Assembly: GCA_907165135.1 (NCBI GenBank)
Contig: OU015567.1
Span: 6,949,001 to 7,013,000, forward strand
DNA from: Oikopleura dioica
Lineage: Eukaryota > Chordata > Appendicularia > Copelata > Oikopleuridae
Direction of reading: 5' to 3'
Length of the DNA: 64,000 nt
In this document: piece after piece, positions 48,865 to 58,482 of the stretch
Position numbering within the stretch: the first letter of the stretch is position 1
Layout of the letters: every line of letters begins with the position of its first letter
Program-made: the position numbers and the translations under genes
Notes under the pieces: generated by a model
What the model was told of the DNA's origin: nothing
What the model saw: the letters and a program-made list of their open reading frames with translations, nothing else
Database searches by the model: none

Positions 48865-51800
48865 ATGGCTGAAAGAGAGGTGGAACGTAGAATTATGGTA
48901 ACATAATCTGTTTTATTCGTTTTTGTTGATAAATCTGCTTTAGACTGCTGTGGATGAGGTCGGCCTAACCATTCAAAACTCAGTAATCGACACGATTTCG
49001 AAGAATGTGAAAGAACGCTACCATGGCTGGTCGATGCCTAACGAGAAGCATTATTACAACGCCCTTTTGCAACGAAAGAAGAACACTGTGCGCCGTAAGA
49101 GGGATAAAACTTACCTTGTCAAGGACGATCGTTGTAAGCTGGTGCCGGCACCCTTGGCCAGACTGCGATATCACGCGGCTTTCGAGGTCGACGATAATGA
49201 TCGATGGGCGAGTTATCAGTGTGAACACTTTCTTATAGGTGGGTGCCTTTTCTCTTTTTATTTTGCGAGCGGAGCGAGCCTCGTTTGGTTATTTTCTATG
49301 TATGTATTTTAGTGGTCGACTGGTTGCTCCTTGAGAAGTTGCCTTTGCGTAGCTTCTTGCGAATGATGGCTGATGGAACTTTTTACGTGTGCGGGGGTTG
49401 GAGGCAGTTGGTCACGATTATGATGGGCTTGAACACCGGTGTTTCCGAGAAGATGGTCAATGTTGCGGGCATTTATTTGCTGACTAAAGAGCAGAAGCAT
49501 TATGCTGCTGCGTTTACGAAGTTCTTTGATATGGTGCAAGAGCGCTTTGATCTCGTGCTGCAGTATGTTCTGTTGTCGACTGACATGGAGCCTGGTCTCT
49601 ATGGCGGGTAAGTTTTATTATTTGTTCCTTCATTATGGTCACTTATCTAGAATAGAGCAAGCGATTGAGAAAAGACGGATCAAGGCACGAACAACGGTAT
49701 GTGGTGTTCATGCTGAGCGTGCGATATACAAGGCGATCAAGAAGATTATCCCGTTTAAGATTATTCCAACTCCTGTCAAGATGACCACGTTTTTCATCAA
49801 GCATATGGTATTTTAATTGTTGATTAGTAGTTAATTATTTTTATCGTAGATGTTTCTCCGTCCTGATTTGATTTACGGCTCCATGCTGTTCTATTTCATC
49901 ACGATTGCGAAGATCCCTCGAATTGGCGAAAGACTTGCTCGATTTATCAAAGATTTTACGCTCAAAATCTTGCGCCACACATGGGGCTTGCGGTACAACT
50001 ATTGGCGGACGATGAAGCTTGGAAACTGTACGGGCATTCCTGTGTTTCTGAACACGAATCCTGCCGAGGCACAAAACAGTAGTTTAAATCACCGCTACAG
50101 AATTTTTCATGGAAGGGTAATATTCATCGTTTATCAATTTCTCTCGCATTTTATCTTTTATTGTGTGAAAAGTATTTACCGATCTTTTTAGGCGCAACGC
50201 AAGTTTGAGCGTGATTTGGAAATATTCAATGGCCACATGAATGATGTTGGCAAGGAAGTGGTTGCTGGCAATTACTACGAGCCATGGAAAAAATATGAGA
50301 ATGATGAGAGGAAGGAGGATCATCTTCGCCGAATCATGGCTTTATGCGATTCTTATCAAAAGGTCCCCGCCGGAGAGCCTGTGCCCAAGGAGTTTTTTCT
50401 GCAGCTAATGTCTCTCATCTGCAATGAGTTTATGGTAAATTTTGTCTTCATTTACTATTATTTTAATTTTTATAGGTCCGTGAGGAGTCGAATCGGTGGG
50501 CGAAGCCAACAGCTGATTTTTTGCGTCGGGAGAGATTATTAAGAGCAATGGAACAATCCGATGGACTCACGGCCGACACCGATCTCATCCACTTGTCCCC
50601 TGACGAAGTCGCCGATTTGACGAATGAACTCAAGTATGCTGGTGTCGACATGTCTGAGCCAGAAGTTGCGATTTTGACAGAATTAGGCATGGATGACGTG
50701 AATTTTGACGAGTTGGGACAGGGCTCAGCGGGCAGCAATCTAATGGATATCAGGGATATGCCTGCCTTGAATGATGATGATCCCGCCGACGACCAGCTCG
50801 ATAAAGTAATCTCGGAAACAAGCATGTTAACCCGAGCTACTGGCGGAAGCGATCAATTTGCTAGTACAAATCCCACAGCGCCCTCCACGTCAAGTGCGGA
50901 AAATAGCGCCGCGCTCTCGGCTTCATCAACCAATCAACCTGCGGGATCGGTGGTGTCTTCAAACGCGAGCGAAAATTGCGCCCTCTTGGATCGTCCTGAG
51001 CAAACTTCTACAATTGCTTCAACTTCCGCGGCTAAGTCTGTTCAAACACGTGGTCGAAAGAAGGATGATCGTCAAGAAACCATTGATCGTATTTTTGATT
51101 CTGAGGAAGACTCAACTGATAGTGCACATGCGAACGCTACTTCATCTGACGAAGACGTGTGTTTCACTGAGCGTGCGTATAGCAAGAAGCAACCAAAAGC
51201 TGGACCAGCTAGCGTCATGCGCGAGTCTATGCGAGTAAGGCCTGTTGTGCCTATGCCCGAGGCGAGCGAAGGACCATCTACGCGTTCGAGAGCGAAGAAG
51301 CCCACTAGACGTTCGCCGTCGAATCTCCTTACGCCGCCTGTTGGCAAAATGCCACGCCGTGGTTGCGCGAAACAACAGCATGTTGGACCTAACCGAAAGC
51401 ACAACTTCAAGTTGTTTAAGGAGATGGGTCTTCAAGCTGCTAAAGATAAGATGCTGAATGATGCTCGTAAGCTTCGTGAGAAGGAACCAGATGTAAATCT
51501 TGACGATTTTCATGCAGTTGTCGACCGAAATCGCAAAAAGACTCCTGAAATGAGCAAGGAAACTGCGGCAAAGCATCACAAGGCCGAAACAACGGCGAAA
51601 AAAAAGACGGCTGAAGAAACCCTCGAGGCGGAACTTGTTGAAAAGGGACTGTTTGTGCGTTCAGGTAGAAAAAAGGGCAGCAAAAAGCAGAATAATGATG
51701 CCAACAACGACATAATGGATCCTGGTCCGTCCGATCAGTCAAATTCTACGTCGAATACCGTGAAGGAACCCTCGCGAACAAAAGACATTCAGGTGTGAAA

Positions 51801-53331
51801 TGCTTGAATATTTTCTTAACTTTCTTCTCAAACTTATTCTCATTAAGGCGGCGTCGATGAATGCGAGCGCCAACCAACAACCTCGCAGCCGTGGTAAGAA
51901 GAAAAACGCGTCGGACGTCCTCTCAGACGAGAATGGTAACTTTGTCCAAGCCAGTGGCGAAGCACTTCCTCAGCCAAATTCACTACAGGTTGATACTTGT
52001 TTCCGATTCTCAGAGGTTTAATAGTGTCTTAGGCGGCGTCAAACAAAACGAAAGCGAAAAAAACACCTAGCACTCGCAGGAGGAAGAATACTAAGTCAAA
52101 GGACGATAACGCTGATTCGACTTCGGCCCGCTCTATGGAATATTCCCAAGCAAAGGCACATAAGGTTTGAATTTTCTCTAATTATAATAAATAATGTCTA
52201 AGATGGTGGCTTCCGAAAAAAACACTCAAAAACGAGTCCGAACTCAAAGCAAAAAAGTGAATTTCACGGAGGGCGACGGTGAAACGGCAAAAATTCTCCA
52301 GGTTGTCATTGCAATTCGTGATTATTTTTTTGACAGTGTTCAGGCGAAGGCAGACAAGGCAAGCGCCCAGAAATCATCAATTGGTCGTCGCACGAAAGAA
52401 TCGACCGGTGAAAATCTGCTAAGTGCTCAGAGCAAGAAAAACAACCCGCTCAAATCTGTTGTCAATAAGTCAGTTCAGGCTGGAGATGGTCGGCGAATAA
52501 TTCCTTCGGTTTAGATTAGTTTTGTTTACTTATAAATAATATGTTTTAGAAAAAAAACATTTGTACCGAAGAAAATGGCGAAGATCAACCGACGGATAAA
52601 GAAACTGCTAAGAGTAGTGAAAAGGCTAGTAAAACCACCGCGAAACACGTGAGTCCGAAGGAATCAGTTGCTGATACTCGGCAGATTGAGCAGCAACTCG
52701 CAAATCTCGGTCTCCCTGGCTATTCCGAAAAAAATGCCGACGACGGAAAGGTAGTTTTTCAAGCGTTTGCTACCAACTCGCAATCTGAAGAACAGTTTTT
52801 AATGCTATACTCACCTTTTGATTATTACCTAATGACTATAAAGCACGCGGAGCGTGCCGCATTACTCTATTTTTATACTTGACTAATAAATATGTAAGAC
52901 GCCGCCACCTCTGCCTACTTCTACTGATGCTACTGTAATCAACCGGCCAAAGCTCTCATCGGTTCCTACTCAGGTTTGTGACTTTTTGGGGGCTTCGTTA
53001 ATAATTCTTCTAGCCTTCGACTGCCGAAAATGGCAAGGCAACGCTTCAAGCGTCTGTTACCAGCTCTCCATCTCCAGAACAGGTTTGTTAACTTATTTTA
53101 ATCTAGTGGCATTCTTAATCATATCAAAATATACGGACTGTTCCGCTTTGTCTTTTTTTTCGGTAGTTGGCTAATTGCTATGAATAGATGCCGCCACCGC
53201 TGACAAATTCTACCGACGCCTCTATTATCAGTCAGCAAACATCCTCACCGGCTCTTCTCAAGACAAGCAAGAAATCTTCCCCGGAGTCACTTCCACGAAG
53301 GTCCGCGCGTGTCAAAGAACAGAAAAAATAA
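48865..53331 (+). CDS. Mutator-like (MULE) DDE transposase with long basic tail
   Basis: After MAEREVERRIM and a short intron come YHGWSMPNEKHYYNALLQRK, and then the DDE core. First Asp: LRMMADGTFYVCGGWRQLVT (about 49,371). Second: LSTDMEPGLYGG (about 49,581). The MULE-typical C-x-x-H is VCGVHAERAIYKAI (about 49,700). Final Glu: NTNPAEAQNSSLNHRY (50,065). Spacing and the D-G-T-F and N-x-x-E contexts match the MULE superfamily, and all catalytic residues are present, so it may be active. From 50.5 kb a disordered region follows. Then come small phase-0 exons rich in Lys, Ser and Thr, some clearly duplicated (PPPLPTSTDATVI and PPPLTNSTDASII). The end is RRSARVKEQKK at 53,331. At over 1,000 residues it is longer than typical MULE transposases. 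Confidence 0.82.
52843..52857 (+). repeat. GCACGCGGAGCGTGC hairpin in a transposase intron
   Basis: This is an exact copy of the left-end 15-mer: a 6-bp stem with a GGA loop, within the intron at about 52,752-52,896. A covarying version, GCAAGCGGAGCTTGC, lies in a PCNA1 intron at 54,922. Confidence 0.8.
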
Positions 53332-53479
53332 TGAACTTTCCCTTTTTAATTCTTCGCCTTTAAAAAACTGCTCGTTAACTTTACATCTCTTAAAATCTTT
53401 ATAATGCTTTCTTTATAATAACTATGCTTTATAAAGGTCTTACTTATCTCATTTTAGTGCTGGCGAGTATACTGCGGCG

Positions 53480-54036
53480 ATGATTGATGAATTCATCGGC
53501 TATTGTGCAACCAATCGGTTAATACGGCCTCGAAAGAAATCATACATCAAGATTCTTCGCTTCGACATCTCATCGGAGGATGATCTACGCTTCATGTTCA
53601 GACAAAATTTCTTTGGTGGATATGTGATTGTTCCATTGGATAGTATGAAGTCCGTCGTTCTTGCTATTGTCTGGTCTCACAAGCAAGACCTTCGTCTAGA
53701 TAAAACGACCCGATGCTGGTCTCCTCGCGGGAAATATTTTCTTGGCACCGTTGAGATGTTCTGCAATTTTGTAACACGATTCATCCACGGTACGTCTATC
53801 TTGTTTTTTTTGATTGATGGATTTCTATTTCGTTCTTATTTTTAGCTGTCCGGATCTTTGGCCGACATAAGTCTCCTGTATACTGTGACATCGTCCACTG
53901 GTTGGACCAGTGCCACTCGATAAGAAGATATCCTCGTCAGTGGCCGCTGTCATCTTATCCATTTATTGGGAAACTTCCGGACATGGATGGTCACACTCTT
54001 AATATAACTGATCCAATCACTTACTACTACCTCTAA
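53480..54036 (+). CDS. Unknown element protein
   Basis: Start MIDEFIGYCATNRLIRPRKK follows TTTTAG by about 20 bases. Then FDISSEDDLRFMFRQNFFGG, SVVLAIVWSHKQDLRLDKTT and CWSPRGKYFLGTVEMFCNF, one intron, and VRIFGRHKSPVYCDIVHWLD ending ITDPITYYYL. About 168 residues, globular, rich in Trp, His and Cys. I recognise no family. It sits between the transposase and the clamp genes on the same strand, so a role in the element's life cycle is plausible but unsupported by motif. Confidence 0.6.
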
Positions 54037-54133
54037 TTGCGTTCTATTCTTTATTTCTCTGTTTCTCTATCTGTTTTTTTTTTTTATTTTCTATTTTTTA
54101 TTTGTTTGACTAAGGCGTAATCATTTTAGGATC

Positions 54134-55222
54134 ATGTTTGAAGGGACCTACAATTGCGCGGAGACTCTTAAGCGTATCGTTGACGCAGTGCTTGTTCTCG
54201 TTCCTCATGTCTATGTTGAGATTTCGTTGAGCGGGATTTCCGTACAAACTATGGATAGCGCTCAGATTTGTTTGATCCAGGTCGTTCTCCGAAGTGACTC
54301 TTTTGTCGGCTTCCGCATTGACAATCCCATGACGCTCGGAGGTACTGCTATATCATTTGTAATTTTTGATAGTTTTTAGTGAATTTCGATTATCTCAGCA
54401 AAATCCTGAAATGCGCCAAGGCTTCTGAAGTTGTGTCACTTGCTTGTCCTGGCATTGATGGCAAACTCTCAATTACGCTCAAAGATGAGGTATAATTTTT
54501 CTTGTTCCTTCGAATGCTGCAATATTTAAGGCTACCACAGCTTGCACCGAGTTTGAGTGTCCATTGATATACATCGATAGTGAGCAAATTGCGATCGAAA
54601 ATCAAGAATTCACGTAAGTTTTGGCTTGCCTATTCGTTTTATTTTTCTAAACAATAGCTGTTCCATCTCGATGCCTGCTCAAGAATTTCACCGGATCTGC
54701 AACGACTTTCAGAACATCGGTGAAATAATGACAATCAAGATAAGTCCATCGAAGGTTGAGCTTAGAGCCAAGGGCATGTACGGGACTGTCAGCAAGACAC
54801 TATCGACCTCGGCGCAATCTTCGGGCATGCCTCATTCTATTGACATCAGCACAAGCGAAACTATTGAGCAAAGCTTCAGCCTTAGGTACTGTTATCTTCT
54901 ATGCCTGTCACAATTTATTAAGCAAGCGGAGCTTGCTCTTTAAAATTTGAAAAATCGTTGTGACAATCCCTTAACACTGATTTCAGGTATCTTTGCATGT
55001 TCATAAAGGCTACTTGCCTTTCTTCGCGTGTCAATCTTCAGCTCGGTGATGGAACTCCACTTATCGTGACTTACGAAGTTCAGAACGTTGGCTCCATTAA
55101 GTACTTTCTAGCTTCTCAGGTCCGGGTCGTCTTCTATCTCTTGAATATTGTGAGGTACTCTGTAACTTTAAGTCTATCATATACAGTTTTTAACGACCCT
55201 TGTAAAGAACGATGAAGAGTAA
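54134..55222 (+). CDS. Element PCNA-like sliding clamp 1
   Basis: PCNA rings encircle DNA and tether polymerases. MFEGTYNCAETLKRIVDAVL aligns from residue 1 with PCNA, then VEISLSGISVQTMDSAQICL, VLRSDSFVGFRIDNPMTLGG and VNFDYLSKILKCAK. The interdomain connector is YIDSEQIAIENQEF, and domain 2 starts CSISMPAQEFHRICNDFQNI. It closes with TPLIVTYEVQNVGSIKYFLA and an acidic KNDEE tail. About 265 residues in six exons with GT-AG introns. It is the most PCNA-like of the paralogues, yet far too diverged to be the host's replicative PCNA, which is strongly conserved in animals. The acceptor ATTTTAG lies 4 bases before the start. Confidence 0.92.
54922..54936 (+). repeat. GCAAGCGGAGCTTGC hairpin in PCNA1 intron
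   Basis: Same 6-bp stem and GGA loop as GCACGCGGAGCGTGC, with paired changes in both arms. Confidence 0.65.
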
Positions 55223-55332
55223 GTGATGATTGCCATGAGATAAGAGACGATTCGTTTTTTTACCTGCCGTTTTATATTTTGTGTGAACTGTGGTTAAATA
55301 ATAACTCAATTTTATCATTATTTTAATAGCTA

Positions 55333-56360
55333 ATGGGCACTTTTGTCGTTCGGTTCGCACTGACTGATAAGTTTGTGGATATTTTGGATTCAATGAACGA
55401 CTTCTGTGGTCATTGTATCCTGAAGGTAAACTCGTTTGGCCTTTATCTGGATATGGGTTATCCTGGCGAAATGACCGCAGCGCGTCTCTTTATTCGTTCC
55501 AGCTCGTTCGATCGTTTCACAATCACACGGCCATTCACTTTCGGAGGTAACGCTTCAATCTGTTGCATTCTTTTTAACTTTATTAGTGGATTTGTGCGTT
55601 GTACAAGAATTTCAACCTTGGCTTGGTGGTGATCTTTGCCTTACAATCGATGATCTTCAACAGTTGACCCTTACCCACTCTCATCCAGTAAGTTGGCCAC
55701 TCATGAAACTATGTAACGATGTCTAGCGCGATGGCGTGCTGCGTTCTCGAGTCCTTACCAGTTCCGCAAATATGGATCGTTTACGGAGGTTCAGTGATGT
55801 TGCTGATCGGCATCAAATTAATTACTGGTAATTATACTTATAATTTTATTCAAATTGAAACTGCACGACACTTATGATAATTAAGCTGTGAGGTTGATAT
55901 TCCAACGTACGGATATCGCCGGATGTGTGAGCAATTTGCAGACATTTCGCAGCGCGTCCGAATTCAAGTCGACAGCGATTGTGCACGGTTTAGTGTCGGT
56001 GAAGGACGTTGTTATGTTAGTCTCGTGCCGACGACTTCCAACTGCAAGATCGTCGTCAAATGCGATACTCCGGTTGATAGCTATTATCGCGTAGAGTAAG
56101 TCAACAAGCGTGTGCCCGCTCATATGTCCTTTAGACACTTGACGCTCTGCCTCAACGCTGCTGGTTTATCGGACAGAGTCACTCTCAAGGACAGTTCTGC
56201 TTATAAATATATTTATTGGGGAATTGTTGTGAAGTTTTTTCTTTTTTTACATTTGATTGCAGAGCTTTTTCAGTTGAGCACTGGGCCTGTGATGTCGATT
56301 CTCTACCGTATAAAGCACATTGGCTACGTTTTCTATTCTGTTATGTCAGATTCTATGTGA
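55333..56360 (+). CDS. Element PCNA-like sliding clamp 2 (divergent)
   Basis: MGTFVVRFALTDKFVDILDS, LKVNSFGLYLDMGYPGEMTA, LFIRSSSFDRFTITRPFTFG, then after the shared intron VDLCVVQEFQPWLGGDLCLT. Domain 2 begins CEVDIPTYGYRRMCEQFADI, followed by RIQVDSDCARFSVGEGRCYV. The end is MSILYRIKHIGYVFYSV, equivalent to the PCNA (V)EY.I...G...YYLAP strand. Four intron sites and phases (1, 0, 2, 2) match clamps 1 and 3. The connector loop is poorly conserved, so partner binding probably differs. About 110 bp from clamp 1. Confidence 0.82.
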
Positions 56361-56429
56361 TCTCTGTCAAAACATGAGCTTATTTTTGTTAGGCTATTTA
56401 ATTGCCGAAGGGTTTGTTCAGGCTTGGAA

Positions 56430-57429
56430 ATGGGCGACTCGTTGATGTTCGAATGCACCTTTCTTACGCCAAAATATATCAAGTTGGCAACCGAAGTGAT
56501 CGCGGATTTTATGCGTGATGGTATTTGGGAAGTTACTCAAAATGGGCTCTCCCTTCAGTGCAAAGATGATTCTCGCGTTACTCTCCTGCAGATAGTATTT
56601 CGACGTGGCGCTTTTTCATCATTTCACACAACGAAAGACGGGCTTCTGCTAGGAGGTACTAAGATATTGAATATTATTTTTTCCTATTTGGTTAAGTGAA
56701 GGTGAAAGGAATGCACGAATTCCTTAAATGTGTTCCGCCTGACCATAGTATTCAATTTTCCTGCGATGAGCACGACTACGATAACTTGATGATGAAAGGG
56801 CAGAATAAGGTTTGTGTTCATCTTTTGTATTCACATGCTTACTGTTTCTTAAAAGGAAGGGCGATCTGTCAAGTGTCTTATGCATCTGGTTGATCTTGAG
56901 ATCGAAAATTTGCTTGTTCCACCGGTTGTTTACAGGTATTGCTCAAATATTTTTATAAGAATTCAACTCTTTTAAATTTCAGTTCAACTGTGCGAATGCC
57001 GTCATTGGAATTTAAACGCATCATCACGAAACTTGTCCTTACTTCTGATACCGCAGAAATCTCATGCGTGCCTGGGTCGGTGACGATGTTCGCAGTAAAG
57101 AAAGACAAAAAAATGGGTGATAAAACTTCTAGGGTGAATATCGTTGAAGTTTCTGACCCTCTCCGGCCACAAAATAATATCTCTATCGATGTATCATGCC
57201 CTTTCAAGGATACTTACACTCTCAGGTGAGTAAAACTCAAAAGATTGACATGATTCGCTTGCCAGAAAATAACTTGAATGTTAGGTATTTGAAGAAGATC
57301 GCCAAGACGCAGGGAACGTCGCCGATGGTGAAGCTTAGTTTCGAAGACGGCGTTCCGCTAATGATTGAATACGAAATCGAGACTTTTGGCGTAGCGCGAT
57401 TTTTTCTTGCGCCGTTGATTCAAAACTGA
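56430..57429 (+). CDS. Element PCNA-like sliding clamp 3 (divergent)
   Basis: The start at 56,430 follows TTGTTCAG. MGDSLMFECTFLTPKYIKLA, GIWEVTQNGLSLQCKDDSRV and TLLQIVFRRGAFSSFHTTKD end in LLLGG before the shared phase-1 intron. Then come HEFLKCVPPDHSIQFSCDEH, a connector near NLLVPPVVYS, and domain 2 STVRMPSLEFKRIITKLVLT. The last exon reads YLKKIAKTQGTSPMVKLSFE, DGVPLMIEYEIETFGVARFF and LAPLIQN. The C-terminal strand is very PCNA-like. It is 69 bp downstream of clamp 2. AATAAC-rich sequence follows. Confidence 0.88.
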
Positions 57430-57642
57430 TTTCTGTGACCATGTTTTCCTTATTATTTTCAACTTATTTTGACTACTTACTTTTATTTTTACTATTTTTA
57501 CTAACTGCCTTCGTTTCTTTAAAACACTATCTTTAAAGTATACTGCTTACTTGTTCCAACCAAATAACGCTACTCTGTCGCGAAGCGTTCTCTGCTGCTT
57601 TCTGATCTAACAAAGAGTGTTCAGAAATCGGTAGCTGAGTGA

Positions 57643-58319
57643 ATGAGCGATTACAAGAGATTCGTCCACAACTTGAAATGTACCCTCAATTGTGTAGTTT
57701 GCAGAGACGCCAGTCAAACTGCAAACCTCTACAGCTGCTGTGAGTGCAAAGTCATAATCTGTGGAGTTTGCATTGATGTGATGTCTGACGAAACCCGTCG
57801 CGACAGAGTGAAATGCCCACAGTGTAATTATTTTTTGGCTAAGGTTTTGGACAAATACGTTTTTTGAAGTAACAGCTCATTTAGGGCAGTTTTATCCATC
57901 TTCCTTGGGTTAACGCTGCTCTTCAGGATGTTCTCGGTACATGATAATTAATTGATCATTTTATTTATTTCTTTTTAGCCCTCGACGACCATTGCAGTCT
58001 TCAAGAAGCCACCATTTCAAAGTTGCAGGCGTCGATTGCCAATCTGGAAGAGGAAAAGAACGCCGAGCGTGCCGCAAAGTCGCACCAAAAAGCGCCGAAA
58101 TTCAAGGATGAAAATCAAGAAGACGCTCTTCGAGAAGACAAAGTAACGCCTCAAAAACGAAAATGGTATGTTAAGAAAGCTTATTCATATTGCTCCTCAG
58201 ATCTGGCATTATTTAGGCTGGCTATAAGCGGAGTTCAGTCAATCAAGACAATCTACAAGTCAACGCCTTTCATACCGAAAAAGACAAACTTAAAGGGTGA
58301 CAAACACGATTCTAGCTGA
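57643..58319 (+). CDS. C4C4 RING-like zinc-finger and coiled-coil protein
   Basis: MSDYKRFVHNLKCTLNCVVC opens a domain with four Cys-x-x-Cys knuckles at residues 17/20, 32/35, 40/43 and 58/61 (LYSCCECKVIICGVC, VKCPQC), the C4C4 RING type seen in CNOT4. Three short introns join FLAKGSFIHLPWVNAALQDV and LDDHCSLQEATISKLQASIA, the start of a coiled coil (LEEEKNAERAAKSHQK). A basic tail ends KGDKHDSS. A ubiquitin-ligase role is the usual inference for such domains. Its place beside clamp genes suggests, but does not show, clamp modification. About 165 residues. A PHD-like reading is possible. Confidence 0.7.
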
Positions 58320-58482
58320 TTTGGTTGTTTTTTTTTTATTTAAATCGTCTGCGCTTCTGCCCAATAAAAAACAAATCTTTGAATTGATGTATTTGTAGGC
58401 TCTCCGTTTTGGATTCTGACAATTTGGAAATAGAAGCTTTGTTTAGCCCTGCTGACTTAAAACATACGTTAAGAATGTGAAT

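Noticed and set aside
54134-57429. Host replicative PCNA locus
   Set aside because: All three copies are much more divergent than any animal PCNA I know and sit among transposon genes; the host gene should be elsewhere.
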